Shown here: piece after piece, positions 1-9,031 of the stretch
How positions within the stretch are numbered: the stretch's first letter is position 1
Layout of the letters: the number at the start of each line of letters is the position of its first letter
Source of the DNA: Trinickia symbiotica
GTDB taxonomy: Bacteria; Pseudomonadota; Gammaproteobacteria; Burkholderiales; Burkholderiaceae
DNA: 64,000 nt
Direction: 5' to 3'
Assembly (NCBI RefSeq): GCF_002934455.1
Contig: NZ_PTIR01000002.1
Location: forward strand, 310,001 to 374,000
Position numbers and translations under genes: made by a program
The notes under the pieces: generated by a model
Database searches by the model: none
The model's input: the letters and a program-made list of their open reading frames with translations, nothing else
Told to the model about the DNA's origin: nothing

Positions 1-155
1 AGCTGCGCAGGCGTGGCATCGTCGCCTACCCCGAAGACCTGGGGATTCGGCGTGGACAAGCCAAGCGCACGCTGCTCGCCGCCCGCAGCATCGACGATCT
101 CGTCGAGTGGTCGGGCGGACTCTACTCGCCGCCCGCGCGTTTCAGGAGCTGGTGA
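1..155 (+). CDS. mdcA: Malonate decarboxylase alpha subunit, C-terminal fragment
   Basis: The gene enters from the left edge and only the last 50 or so residues are present, ending in a tga at 153-155. The tail contains LLAARSIDDLVEWSGGLY and ends PPARFRSW, which resembles the C-terminus of MdcA, the subunit that transfers the acyl carrier protein between acetyl and malonyl thioesters. The mdcB start lies 3 bases after the stop, so it is the upstream member of the mdc operon. Family assignment rests on this short tail plus context. Confidence 0.85.
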   Translation, partial: LRRRGIVAYPEDLGIRRGQAKRTLLAARSIDDLVEWSGGLYSPPARFRSW

Positions 156-158
156 GCG

Positions 159-1070
159 ATGTCGCCCATGACGATCCATGCCGCGTGCGCGGCGTCACAG
201 GAAGAAGCCGGCGGCATGGCCGCGCGGCTTGCGCGCTTCGCTGTCGACGCGCTCGTCGAAGAGGCCCATCTGACGCCGAAACCGGCGCTCGTCGATCGTC
301 GCGGGAGTGGCGCGCATCGCGATCTGAATCTCGCCGTCATGATGCGTTCGGCCCATGCGCTCGAGCCGACGTTCGCGGCGCTCGCGCGTGCGACATGTGG
401 CCAGGCGCCGTCAGCGATGCTGCGCACGGAACTCGCGGCAATCGGAAGAGCCGGCGAGGTCGCCATGATGCGTGCGACGGACGGCAGCAACGCCCATCGC
501 GGCGCGATCTGGATCATCGGACTGCTCGTTGCGGGCGCAACGATCTGCCACGATGTCGGTGAGACTTGGCAACCGCGCGCGATCTGTGAGCTCGGGGCAC
601 AAATCGCCTGCTTCCCCGACTTTGCGGCCGTCCCCACCGACAGCAACGGCGCGCGTGCGCGTGCCCGCTACGGGGCCGGCGGCGCCCGTCGCGAGGCGCA
701 GCATGGGTTTCCGCACGTGCTGCGCGCGGGCTTGCCCACGCTGCAAGCGACGCGCCGGCGCGGCGACGGCGAAAACGCCGCGCGTATCGACGCGCTGCTG
801 TCGATCATGACGACGCTCGACGACACATGCCTGCTGCATCGAGCCGGCCCCCCCGCGCTCGATGCCGCGCGGCATGGCGCACGCGAGGTGCTTGCGAAAG
901 GCGGCAGCGCGAGTCTGCCGGGCCGGGCCGCGCTCTATCGTCTCGACAGGACGCTCGTCGCACTGAACGCCTCACCGGGCGGCGCGGCCGACCTGCTCGC
1001 CGCAACCCTTTTCATCGACAAGCTGGTGCGGTACGGCACCGGCGGGAGCCAGCACGGATGGAACATCTGA
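159..1070 (+). CDS. mdcB: Triphosphoribosyl-dephospho-CoA synthase MdcB
   Basis: A 303-residue CitG/MdcB-family protein that makes the 2'-(5''-triphosphoribosyl)-3'-dephospho-CoA precursor of the malonate decarboxylase prosthetic group from ATP and dephospho-CoA. Near residue 41 it has TPKPALVDRRGSGAHRDLN, matching the family's KPGLVD...GAHxD signature, and NAHRGAIW around residue 110 matches the second conserved block (NTHKGA-type). It starts 3 bases after mdcA stops and overlaps mdcC by 13 bases, indicating translational coupling. Cytoplasmic. Confidence 0.9.
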   Translation: MSPMTIHAACAASQEEAGGMAARLARFAVDALVEEAHLTPKPALVDRRGSGAHRDLNLAVMMRSAHALEPTFAALARATCGQAPSAMLRTELAAIGRAGEVAMMRATDGSNAHRGAIWIIGLLVAGATICHDVGETWQPRAICELGAQIACFPDFAAVPTDSNGARARARYGAGGARREAQHGFPHVLRAGLPTLQATRRRGDGENAARIDALLSIMTTLDDTCLLHRAGPPALDAARHGAREVLAKGGSASLPGRAALYRLDRTLVALNASPGGAADLLAATLFIDKLVRYGTGGSQHGWNI

Positions 1071-1390
1071 CGTTCGATTATTCGGCGCAACGCGCCGTCA
1101 ACGCTCGCGCGCACGTCGGCGTGGTCGGCTCGGGCGATCTCGAAGTGCTTTTGACGCCGAACGACAAGATGACCGCACACGTCATCGTGCACACGAGCGT
1201 CGACGGTTACGGGCATATCTGGAAAAGCGTGCTCGATCGCTTCTTCACGCGATACGACGGCGCCGTGCAAATCGAGATCAACGATTTCGGCGCGACGCCC
1301 GGCGTGGTCGCATTGCGGCTCGCCGAGGCAGTCGAAGCGCAACAAGCCGCGCAAGCGGATGGCGCAACGAACAAGGGAGGAGATCAATGA
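1058..1390 (+). CDS. mdcC: Malonate decarboxylase acyl carrier protein (delta subunit)
   Basis: A 110-residue protein that carries the phosphoribosyl-dephospho-CoA arm on which malonyl is decarboxylated to acetyl. Residues around 25-33 read VVGSGDLEVLL; in MdcC/CitD-type carriers the serine in this segment is the attachment site. I set the start at the ATG at 1058, inside the end of mdcB, because the longer open frame upstream is Arg/Pro-rich shadow sequence. The stop overlaps the mdcD start in an ATGA junction. Confidence 0.9.
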   Translation: MEHLTFDYSAQRAVNARAHVGVVGSGDLEVLLTPNDKMTAHVIVHTSVDGYGHIWKSVLDRFFTRYDGAVQIEINDFGATPGVVALRLAEAVEAQQAAQADGATNKGGDQ

Positions 1391-2292
1391 CGTCCGCGTC
1401 TTTTCTCGCCGCCCCCGCTCCGTTCGCCGCGCGCGAAAGCTTCATCGAGATGACGGCGCGCGAGCGAGCGCGGGCCCTGCTCGACGCAGGCTCGTTTCGC
1501 GAGCTCGTCGGTCCGTTCGATCGCCTCACGTCACCGTGGCTGCCGCTGCAGGGCATCGTCTGCCAAGCCGACGACGGTGTCGTCATCGCGCGCGGCACGA
1601 TCGACCATGAGCCGGCCGTCGTCGCCGCGATCGAGCCGGCCTTTCAAGGCGGCAGCATCGGGGAGGTATCGGGCAGCAAGATCGCAGCGGCGCTCGAGCT
1701 CGCGCTTTCCGATTGCCAAAGCGGGAAGCTCGTACGCCCGCTCATCGTCTTTGAAACGGGCGGCGTACGACTGCAGGAAGCGAATCTCGGTCTCGCCGTG
1801 ATCGCCGAGATCCAATCGGCGATCGTCGCTTTGAGGAAACACGTGCCCGTGGTGGGCGTGATCTCGGGCATGGTCGGGTGTTTCGGCGGCATGTCGCTCA
1901 CGGCGGCGCTTTGCTCATGCCTCGTCGTGACACGTCAGGCACGCCTCGGCATGAACGGCCCCGAGGTCATCGAGCAGGAAGCCGGCATCGAGGAGCTCGA
2001 TTCGAGCGATCGCCGCCGCGTCTGGCAGCTCATCGGCGGTGCGCAGCGCGTCGCCACCGGACTCGCCGATATGCTCGTCGAAGACGACGCGAGCGCCATT
2101 GCGACCGCCGTTCATGTCGCATTCGCGCGCGGCAGGCCCGCCGAGCATCGCAGCGAGCAGGTCGAGGCCTATCTCGCGCGCCTTGCCGGGATCGACGCGC
2201 AAACGGTGACGCCCGATTCCATGCGTGCGGCCTTCAGCCCCGCGCCCGGCGCTCACGGCGCCGACAATGGAAGCGATCGTGAGGATTCCTGA
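1387..2292 (+). CDS. mdcD: Malonate decarboxylase beta subunit
   Basis: A 301-residue carboxyltransferase-fold protein that with MdcE decarboxylates malonyl-ACP. The crotonase-like core is visible: FETGGVRLQEANLGL around residue 122 and a glycine-rich oxyanion-hole segment GMVGCFGGMSLTAALCS around residues 160-176. It overlaps mdcC by four bases (ATGA) and is followed 12 bases later by mdcE, the standard beta/gamma order. The C-terminal tail is acidic and probably disordered. Confidence 0.93.
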   Translation: MTSASFLAAPAPFAARESFIEMTARERARALLDAGSFRELVGPFDRLTSPWLPLQGIVCQADDGVVIARGTIDHEPAVVAAIEPAFQGGSIGEVSGSKIAAALELALSDCQSGKLVRPLIVFETGGVRLQEANLGLAVIAEIQSAIVALRKHVPVVGVISGMVGCFGGMSLTAALCSCLVVTRQARLGMNGPEVIEQEAGIEELDSSDRRRVWQLIGGAQRVATGLADMLVEDDASAIATAVHVAFARGRPAEHRSEQVEAYLARLAGIDAQTVTPDSMRAAFSPAPGAHGADNGSDREDS

Positions 2293-2304
2293 GGAAGTCA
2301 ATCG

Positions 2305-3135
2305 ATGAACGATACAACGTCTACACGAGGCCAGCGCTGGCTGCGCGCGCTCGCGGGCGACGCGCTGAAGCCCGCAAGCGCCAGCGCGCCCGTCCGCTAC
2401 GCCGATGCGCCGCTCGGCGCGGACACCGCGAGGTTCATCGCCGTCGTACCCGATCCCGGCAATCGCTTTCCACGCGCACGCGATAACGTCGTCGGCCTCG
2501 AGCAAGGCTGGCTGCTGGCGCAGGCGGTCCGCGAAGCGATTGAAGACGACGCGAGCGCGAGCGAGCGGCGCCCGATCATCGCAATCGTCGATGTGAAGAG
2601 CCAGGCATACGGCTATCGCGAGGAAATGCTCGGCATTCATCTCGCCTGCGCGGCGGCGGTGGATGCCTATGCGAGCGCGCGCCAGGCCGGGCATCCTGTC
2701 GTCGCGCTGATCGTCGGTCCCGCGATGTCGGGCGCCTTCCTTGCGCACGGCTATCAAGCAAACCGGATCCTCGCGCTCGACGCGCCGGGCACGATGGTGC
2801 ATGCAATGGGCAAGGAGGCGGCGGCACGCGTGACGCGGCGCTCCGTCGAGTCGCTCGATGCACTGGGCGAGACGGTCACGCCGATGTCGTACTCGCTCTC
2901 CGCGTTCGGCAAGCTCGGGCTGCTCGACCGACTCATCGAAGGTGTCGATGCTGATTCGCCGACCGACGAGCAGATCGCGCTCGTGCGCCGCGAATTGATT
3001 GAGGCCGTGGCAAGCGCCCGCCGCCAGGGCCGGCGCGATCTCTCTTCCCGGCTCGATTCCGAGAGCGCGAAGAAAACGCGTGCGGCGTCGATCGAAGTCC
3101 GCCGCAGGCTAGCCGAGCAATGGAACGCCGATTGA
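2305..3135 (+). CDS. mdcE: Malonate decarboxylase gamma subunit
   Basis: A 276-residue biotin-independent malonate decarboxylase gamma subunit, the partner of MdcD. Recognisable segments are VVPDPGNRFPRARDNVVGL in the first quarter and SQAYGYREEMLGIHLACAAAV and VGPAMSGAFLAHGYQANRI in the middle, the carboxyltransferase core of the family. A GAGGAA ribosome site precedes the ATG at 2305. The 3' end overlaps mdcG by 16 bases. Confidence 0.92.
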   Translation: MNDTTSTRGQRWLRALAGDALKPASASAPVRYADAPLGADTARFIAVVPDPGNRFPRARDNVVGLEQGWLLAQAVREAIEDDASASERRPIIAIVDVKSQAYGYREEMLGIHLACAAAVDAYASARQAGHPVVALIVGPAMSGAFLAHGYQANRILALDAPGTMVHAMGKEAAARVTRRSVESLDALGETVTPMSYSLSAFGKLGLLDRLIEGVDADSPTDEQIALVRRELIEAVASARRQGRRDLSSRLDSESAKKTRAASIEVRRRLAEQWNAD

Positions 3136-3791
3136 GCGAAGTGCGGTATCGCCCGCACGATCTGCTTCGTCTGCGGCGGTTGCCTGGGGGCGCAAGCGAC
3201 GACGCACCGGCGTGGGTCATCGATGCGTTCAGGCATGCGCCGTTCGCCGTCGTGCGCAGAGCGCAGGCCGATCCGGGCATCGTTGCGGTGGGTCTGCGCG
3301 GGATCACGCGCGCGCAGCGCTACGCGGCCTATGCCGACGAACACGATATCGAAGCGACATTTACGCCCGAATGCCTCGTGCGAACCAACCCGCCGCCGGC
3401 GCGCGCGTCACTCCCGCCGTTCGTCCTGCTGCGCGCGCTGGTCGACAGCGGATGTCTGGCGGCCTTCGAATGGGGTCCGGCCGGCAGCGCGGCCTTCGAA
3501 TTGGCGACAGCTATCCCCACGATCACGCCATCGAGCGATCTCGACCTGCTGATCCGTGCCCCCGGTCCGCTCTCTCATGGCGACGCGCAACGCTTGTCGA
3601 CCGAATTGCAGGCCCATGCGGCACGCGCGGGCCTACGCATCGACGTTCAGCTTGACGCCCCCGCCGGCGGCGTCGCGCTCGCCGAGTGGGCCCTGGGCAA
3701 ACCGCGCACAATGGTGAGGAGTACTGACGGACCGCGCCTCGTTGCCGATCCGTGGTCCATCGAGCCGGCGGTTCCGGCAGAGGTGACGTGA
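3120..3791 (+). CDS. mdcG: Phosphoribosyl-dephospho-CoA transferase MdcG
   Basis: A 223-residue nucleotidyltransferase that attaches the prosthetic group made by MdcB to the serine of MdcC, releasing pyrophosphate. The catalytic metal-binding motif is visible as PSSDLDLLIRAPGPLSHGD around residues 137-155, with the DxD pair of nucleotidyltransferases. The start lies inside mdcE and the stop shares a base with the mdcH start (tgATG), so translation is coupled on both sides. Confidence 0.88.
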   Translation: MERRLSEVRYRPHDLLRLRRLPGGASDDAPAWVIDAFRHAPFAVVRRAQADPGIVAVGLRGITRAQRYAAYADEHDIEATFTPECLVRTNPPPARASLPPFVLLRALVDSGCLAAFEWGPAGSAAFELATAIPTITPSSDLDLLIRAPGPLSHGDAQRLSTELQAHAARAGLRIDVQLDAPAGGVALAEWALGKPRTMVRSTDGPRLVADPWSIEPAVPAEVT

Positions 3792-4723
3792 TGCTCGCTT
3801 GCCTCTTCCCTGGCCAAGGCGCGCAATCCGCCGGCTTTCTACATCGATTGCCACCGCATCCGGTCGTCCAGACCACGATTGCCGAAGCGTCGGATGCCCT
3901 TTCGTTCGACGTTTTGACTATCGATACGCCGGGCGCCTTGCGCTCGAGCGTAGCCGTGCAAGTCGGCCTCGTCGTGGCAGGCGTGGCGACTGCCCGCCGG
4001 ATCGCAGCCGCTGGTTTCGATATCGCGTTGGCATCGGGCCTGTCCGTGGGCGCCTATGCCGCTGCGGTCACGGCCGGCGCGATCGCCTTCGCGGACGCAT
4101 TGCGCCTCGTCGCCAAGCGCGCGGAATTGATGGAGCGTGCCTATCCATCCGGCTACGGTCTTTCCGCGATCGACGGCCTCACCGAGCATGAAGTGGAACG
4201 GCTTGCCGACGCTGAGGCAGCCGAAGCCGGCCTGCGAATCTATGTCGCCAACGTGAACGCCCCTCGCCAAATCGTGGTGACCGGATCGGACGCGGCACTC
4301 GACGCTTTCAATACACGTGCGCTCGCCGCTGGCGCGCACCGGGCGAAACGTCTCGACGTCAGCGTGCCGTCCCATTGCGAGTTGCTCGCCGATGCTTCGG
4401 AGGAGTTGCTCGCCTATGCAGCCGATATTCCATTGCAAGCACCGCGGGCCGTCTACGTCGGCAACCGTACCGCCCGCCCGTTGCGCACGGCCGAAGCGAT
4501 CCGCGACGATCTGGCGACCAATATGCGCTATACGGTGCGCTGGTTCGACGCGCTCACCGTCATCATCGAGCTCGGTGCAACGGTGCTCGTCGAAGCGCCG
4601 CCGGGCCAGGTCCTGACTTCCATTGCGCAAACCGCCTATCCCGACGTCACGGCGCTGTCGGCCTGCGCGACGCCCGATGAGCGGCTGATTCCACTGCTGG
4701 AAAGACGGCTCGGCTCGCGCTGA
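3791..4723 (+). CDS. mdcH: Malonyl-CoA:ACP transacylase MdcH
   Basis: A 310-residue FabD-like transacylase that primes the decarboxylase by loading malonyl onto the MdcC thiol. The N-terminus has FPGQGAQSAG (residues 6-15) and the nucleophile elbow is GLSVGAYAA around residue 90, both diagnostic of malonyl transacylases. The ATG at 3791 overlaps the mdcG stop and places the GQGAQ motif at the expected distance; an upstream in-frame ATG at 3752 is inside mdcG and is rejected. It is the last gene of the visible operon; no mdcF/L/M transporter or mdcR follows. Confidence 0.92.
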   Translation: MLACLFPGQGAQSAGFLHRLPPHPVVQTTIAEASDALSFDVLTIDTPGALRSSVAVQVGLVVAGVATARRIAAAGFDIALASGLSVGAYAAAVTAGAIAFADALRLVAKRAELMERAYPSGYGLSAIDGLTEHEVERLADAEAAEAGLRIYVANVNAPRQIVVTGSDAALDAFNTRALAAGAHRAKRLDVSVPSHCELLADASEELLAYAADIPLQAPRAVYVGNRTARPLRTAEAIRDDLATNMRYTVRWFDALTVIIELGATVLVEAPPGQVLTSIAQTAYPDVTALSACATPDERLIPLLERRLGSR

Positions 4724-4738
4724 AAACTGAGCGAGCCG
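4711..4738 (+). terminator. Possible terminator hairpin after mdcH
   Basis: Perfect 8-bp arms CGGCTCGC (4711-4718) and GCGAGCCG (4731-4738) enclose a 12-base loop containing the mdcH stop. There is no long T-run, so it may be a weak terminator between the convergent mdcH and hydratase genes. Confidence 0.4.
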
Positions 4739-4793
4739 TGCGCAAGCGAAAAAGCGCGCGAAAGCCGCCGAGGGTCGCGGCTCATCCTACGCG

Positions 4794-5546
4794 TCACGCG
4801 ATCGTGAACTCGATTCCTCCGAAGCCCTCGATCGTCCCGCGCACGCACCCGGGTTCTTTCGCCAGGTAGAGCGGCGTATAAGAACCGGTCGTCAGAATCG
4901 TGCGGGCGGGAATCGAATGCCCGGTTTGGAGCGTGCGAGCAACGAGCCAGGCGACGAGCCGGCGCGGATCGCCGGCGGGATGTCGCGCACGGCCGCTGAA
5001 AATTTCATGCTCGCCGAACTTGAAGCTCACGTGTGGGGCGCTGAAATCGAAGTTGCGATCGTAGGGCCGCGTATCGCCGATCACGAGCGCACCGTTGTTC
5101 TGAAGATCGGCGAGCTGCAACAACGGATCGACTTTCGGCCATGCTTCGAATCGACTGTCGACGACTTCCACGACGACCGACATCGTATCGATCGCATCGA
5201 GCGCATCCTCGGCGCGGTCCGCAAACGTGCGATCGATATCGTCGGCAAAGCTGAACGCGATCTCGAGCTCGAGGCCGATGCGGCTATATTCGTCGCGGCG
5301 AATCCCCGCCGCGGCGCCGACCACCTTCTTGGCCGGAATCGGCGCGCACTGCGGCTCCGCCTCGGGCGAGCCCGCGCCGATCTTGTAACCGCCGGCGCCG
5401 CCGAGCTCGGCCAGGACGATCTGCTGGACGACGTAGGCCTCGTCGATGCTCGCAGGCCGGAGGTCGTTCGCCTGAAGATCGCCGATCGACCGATGCGATC
5501 GATGGGCCTCGATAAGGCGAGTGGCAAGCACTTGCGTGGGTGTCAT
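4794..5546 (-). CDS. 2-keto-4-pentenoate hydratase / fumarylacetoacetase-family protein
   Basis: A 250-residue cytoplasmic protein of the MhpD-type hydratase group. Family features are the helical N-terminus followed by GGAGGYKIGAGSPEA (about residues 49-63), ELEIAFSF around residue 93 with the metal-binding acidic residues, and the C-terminal TGSYTPLYLAKEPG segment. Such enzymes add water to 2-oxo-dienoates or decarboxylate 4-oxalocrotonate; the substrate here cannot be told from sequence. The start is preceded by a good AGAGGAG site. It is convergent with mdcH and has no other aromatic meta-cleavage genes next to it. Confidence 0.75.
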   Translation of the reverse strand: MTPTQVLATRLIEAHRSHRSIGDLQANDLRPASIDEAYVVQQIVLAELGGAGGYKIGAGSPEAEPQCAPIPAKKVVGAAAGIRRDEYSRIGLELEIAFSFADDIDRTFADRAEDALDAIDTMSVVVEVVDSRFEAWPKVDPLLQLADLQNNGALVIGDTRPYDRNFDFSAPHVSFKFGEHEIFSGRARHPAGDPRRLVAWLVARTLQTGHSIPARTILTTGSYTPLYLAKEPGCVRGTIEGFGGIEFTIA

Positions 5547-5744
5547 GGTCTCGTTCTCCTCTGGACGAGTGGCCGGCAGGAAACGCCGATGGCGCCCGTG
5601 ACCGATTTCGGCTTAGGCCGTTGCAAACTATAGGCCACATCGCCGCTTCGTATCGTCGGCGCAAGCGCAAATCTGCAAGACAGCGCCGCATGCTCCCGTC
5701 GGCAGCATTGCCGCAACGACGGCCGCTCCAGCGGCAAACGCTCG

Positions 5745-6923
5745 TCAGAACTTATGCCGAATGCCGACGCGCCCCATCACCTGCTTCGAATTGCCCGACA
5801 AGTCCGCCGCGCCCGGCACGTAGGCCTGATCGAGACTCGATCCCGTCGAGTCGCCGGTGATCCTCTGGAGCGCGCCCTGGATATAGATGTCGGTTCGCTT
5901 GGAAAGGTTGTAGTCGAGCATGAGACCGAAAGAGTGGATCGTCGGCTTTACGCCGCCGAATGTCGTGTTGTAGCTCTCGAGCGTGTAGACATACTGCGCG
6001 CCGATAAAGAGCGCCGGCGTGAGCTGATATTTGCCGTTGACCTCGAAGTTCTGGAAGCGGATCGACCCGACCGTCGCGCCGGCGAGCGGCCCCGAGATCG
6101 GCGCGATGGTCTCGGTCGTCACCGTCTGGTTCAGATAACCGTTGGCGATCGGATCCGCGACGAACGTGTTGGTATAGACGAGCCCCGCCGTCGCGGACCC
6201 GAACGTGTAATTGACGCCGCCGCCGAAAATGCGCAGCCGGCTCGCGACGAAGTTCGTATCGCCGCCGTTGTTGATCGCTCCGCCTGCCGTGGTCGATGGA
6301 TCGGTCGCCTCGAGGAACGCCGCTGCGACGAGCAGCCCACCGGTCGCATACTGGCCGCCTACGCTGTATTGCCGATTGTTGGCAAAACTCGTGCTGTTGC
6401 TGAAGCTGTAAGTGCCGCCGAATTGGAGGCCCGCCCAATCGGGACTCATGTATTTGACGGTGTTGTTGACGCGAAACGTGTTATCGGTGTTGTCGTTATC
6501 GAAAGGATGCGAAAACATCAAGCCGGCCCAACTTCCGTTGGCCGTGGTCTGCGCGAGGAAATCGACGACGGAATCGTATTGGCGGCCGACCGTCAGCGTG
6601 CCGAAGCGATTGCTCGAAAGTCCGACATACGCCTGCCGGCCGAACATCAGCCCGCCTTGCGCGAGCCGGCCGTTGCTGACGTTGAAGCCGTTTTCCAATT
6701 GGAATACCGCCTTCAGGCCGCCGCCCAGTTCCTCGGCACCCTTGAGCCCCCACCGGCTGCCCTGCGCGAAGCCGCTTTGCAATTCATAGTTATGGCTTCC
6801 CCGCACGTTATTCGTGTAATCGAAGCCCTCGTCGATGACACCGTAGAGCGCGACGCTGTTCTGAGCGAACGCCGGCGCGGCGAATACGGTCGACAGCACC
6901 AGAGAAACAGCCGCTTTTTTCAT
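5745..6923 (-). CDS. Outer-membrane general porin (OmpC-like, beta-proteobacterial)
   Basis: A 392-residue porin. It begins with a signal peptide (MKKAAVSLVLSTVFAAPAFA then QNSVALYG), followed by the typical trimeric porin start VALYGVIDEGFDYTNN and the LKGAEELGGGLKAVFQLENGF strand pair. Alternating aromatic/polar strands continue to a C-terminal GRVGIRHKF, the terminal aromatic being the BAM recognition signal. It forms a diffusion channel for small solutes. Single-gene unit with about 270 bases of upstream noncoding DNA. Confidence 0.93.
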   Translation of the reverse strand: MKKAAVSLVLSTVFAAPAFAQNSVALYGVIDEGFDYTNNVRGSHNYELQSGFAQGSRWGLKGAEELGGGLKAVFQLENGFNVSNGRLAQGGLMFGRQAYVGLSSNRFGTLTVGRQYDSVVDFLAQTTANGSWAGLMFSHPFDNDNTDNTFRVNNTVKYMSPDWAGLQFGGTYSFSNSTSFANNRQYSVGGQYATGGLLVAAAFLEATDPSTTAGGAINNGGDTNFVASRLRIFGGGVNYTFGSATAGLVYTNTFVADPIANGYLNQTVTTETIAPISGPLAGATVGSIRFQNFEVNGKYQLTPALFIGAQYVYTLESYNTTFGGVKPTIHSFGLMLDYNLSKRTDIYIQGALQRITGDSTGSSLDQAYVPGAADLSGNSKQVMGRVGIRHKF

Positions 6924-7196
6924 TTTGCTTCCCCTCGGATCCAGATGAGGTGAATTTCCTTTTTCTTGCTCGCTCGAGTCTCGCTAACGGCGAACGGCGA
7001 GCGGCGGATACGATCACGGCTGCGCCAAGCCGTCTCGAAGATGGTTACATGACGGAATCGAGGCGTCTATCGTGGTTCGTCACGAAACGGTTCCGGCCGT
7101 TGCCGATTGCCAACTAGCCCTGGCCCCGAAACGCACGAAGAGCGACCGGTCTGCCCGCAGCGATCAGGCAGAAACGCCAACAATAGGGGAAAACCC

Positions 7197-7637
7197 TCAC
7201 GGCTCGCGGTCGCAGAAGATCGCCGTAATGAACGGCCCGGCGTGGTGCACGATGGCCGGGCTATGCGCCGCGGAAACCGCGGCCTGGACTTTCTCGGTCG
7301 AGCCCCAGACCACGGCCCCGTAGGCGGAGCTGGAGACGCGCTTGCCGCTCCCCTTGCGGAAAAGCGGATTGCCTTCCTCGTAGGCGACGAGCGCGAACAC
7401 ATGGAAGCCGTACGCGCGCAGGTCGGCGCCGCGCACGGGGTTGAACGCGTTGATCGAATTGCTTTCCACGCGGAAGGGCTGCGGCTCGACATCGCCCTGA
7501 TTGATGAGTCCGCCGATGAAGGCGTGCGGCGACACGTTGCATTGGAGCGGATCGTCGAGCGGTATGGGCGTGCACGATCCGATGGCGGGCCACGCAAGGG
7601 CGGCGATCGACAGGACGGCGGCAAAAAGGGGCTTCAT
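7197..7637 (-). CDS. Hypothetical exported protein
   Basis: A 146-residue protein with a clear cleavable signal peptide (MKPLFAAVLSIAALAWPAIG, then SCTPIP). The mature part contains two cysteines (CTPIP and QCNVSP), with a third near the end (AIFCDREP). I do not recognise a family. It lies alone between the porin and ltaE, on the minus strand. The signal peptide and codon pattern argue that it is real; function unknown, probably periplasmic. Confidence 0.6.
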   Translation of the reverse strand: MKPLFAAVLSIAALAWPAIGSCTPIPLDDPLQCNVSPHAFIGGLINQGDVEPQPFRVESNSINAFNPVRGADLRAYGFHVFALVAYEEGNPLFRKGSGKRVSSSAYGAVVWGSTEKVQAAVSAAHSPAIVHHAGPFITAIFCDREP

Positions 7638-7938
7638 GGGCAGGCGGATTCAAACCATATGTTCTCGATACACCACGAGGGGCAGGCAAGCCTCGAAGCA
7701 GCGTGGGCAAGGCGGATGCCCGGTCGCGCGCCGGATGCGTGGCGCCCGTCGCATGCGGCACTTTATCGTCTTTGTCGCGCGCGTGCCCGACGGCGCCGCC
7801 CTCTCCCCTTGGGAAATTTCCGAATCCAGGTCAGCGCTGCGCGCTTCGGCGGGAATTAGCGCCGAAACCGGCTACAGTTGCCTCTTTGCGCAGGCGGCGC
7901 CGTCCCGCACCGCTCTTGATCCATGCAGGAGAAACTCG
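7638..7938. other. Intergenic region between the exported protein and ltaE
   Basis: About 300 bases between divergent genes. It must contain both promoters, but I see no convincing operator, RNA gene or hairpin. The overlapping open frames are GC-rich shadows. Confidence 0.5.
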
Positions 7939-8973
7939 ATGATTGCGGCACTGAAACACGACTTTCGCAGCGATACCGTCACGCGCCCGAGCTCCGCGAT
8001 GCGCGCGGCGATGGCCGCGGCTGAAGTCGGCGACGACGTCTTCGGCGACGACCCGACCGTCAAGCAGCTCGAAACGCGGCTCGCGGAGATGCTCGGCAAG
8101 CAAGCGGCGCTTTTCGTTCCGTCCGGCACGCAATCGAACCTGATTGGGCTGATGGCGCACTGCGGCCGCGGCGACGAATATATCGTCGGACAGCAGGCCC
8201 ATTGCTACCGCTGGGAGGGAGGCGGCGCGGCCGTGCTCGGCAGCATTCAGCCGCAACCGCTCGACAATCTGCCCGATGGCACATTGGCGCTCGAGCAGAT
8301 CGAGGCGGCCGTCAAGCCGGACGATCCGCATTTCGCGCGTACGCGGCTCCTCGCGCTCGAGAACACGATCGGCGGCAAAGTTTTGCCGACCGATTATGTG
8401 GAAGCAGCAACGGCGCTTGCGCGGCGCCACGGGCTCGCGTGCCATCTCGACGGTGCGCGAGTATTCAACGCGGCGGTCGCGCTCGGCGTGCCCGTCGAGA
8501 GACTGGCCCGCCCCTTCGATACCGTCTCCGTCTGCCTGTCGAAGGGTCTCGGCGCGCCGATCGGCTCGGTCCTCGTCGGATCGGCGGAGCTGATCGCCAA
8601 GGGGCGCCGGCTGCGCAAAATGGTCGGCGGCGGCCTGCGGCAAGTCGGCATCCTCGCGGCGGCCGGCCTCTATGCACTCGATCACCACGTCGAGCGGCTG
8701 GCGGACGACCATGCGAACGCGAAAGTGCTCGCACAGGGCCTCGCCCGGTTTCCCGGCGTGAGCGTCGTCACGCCGGATACGAACATCGTCTTCGTCGATG
8801 TCGCGCCGCAATACGCGAGCGCGTTCGCCGAGCACCTCGCGCGGCACGGAATCGGCGTCACGTCGGCCTACGGCGCGACGCGGCAGCGCTGGGTGACGCA
8901 TCTCGACGTCGACAGGCAAGCCGTCGATACAGCGCTCTCCGTCGCGGCCGAGTTCTTTACCCGGCACGCCTGA
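7939..8973 (+). CDS. ltaE: Low-specificity L-threonine aldolase
   Basis: A 344-residue PLP enzyme cleaving L-threonine or L-allo-threonine to glycine and acetaldehyde. Fold-type I features: FRSDTVTRPS at the N-terminus (residues 9-18), FVPSGTQSNL near 59, the PLP-ring aspartate in HLDGARVFNAA (D171), and the Schiff-base lysine in VCLSKGLGAPIGS (K202). I chose the ATG at 7939, preceded by AGGAGAAACTCG, over the much longer open frame, because the family starts directly before the FRSDT motif. Confidence 0.92.
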   Translation: MIAALKHDFRSDTVTRPSSAMRAAMAAAEVGDDVFGDDPTVKQLETRLAEMLGKQAALFVPSGTQSNLIGLMAHCGRGDEYIVGQQAHCYRWEGGGAAVLGSIQPQPLDNLPDGTLALEQIEAAVKPDDPHFARTRLLALENTIGGKVLPTDYVEAATALARRHGLACHLDGARVFNAAVALGVPVERLARPFDTVSVCLSKGLGAPIGSVLVGSAELIAKGRRLRKMVGGGLRQVGILAAAGLYALDHHVERLADDHANAKVLAQGLARFPGVSVVTPDTNIVFVDVAPQYASAFAEHLARHGIGVTSAYGATRQRWVTHLDVDRQAVDTALSVAAEFFTRHA

Positions 8974-9031
8974 CGCTCGCCCGACGCCCGGCGCCCGCCC
9001 TCGGGGCGCCTTCCAAGCGTGATGGCTCGCG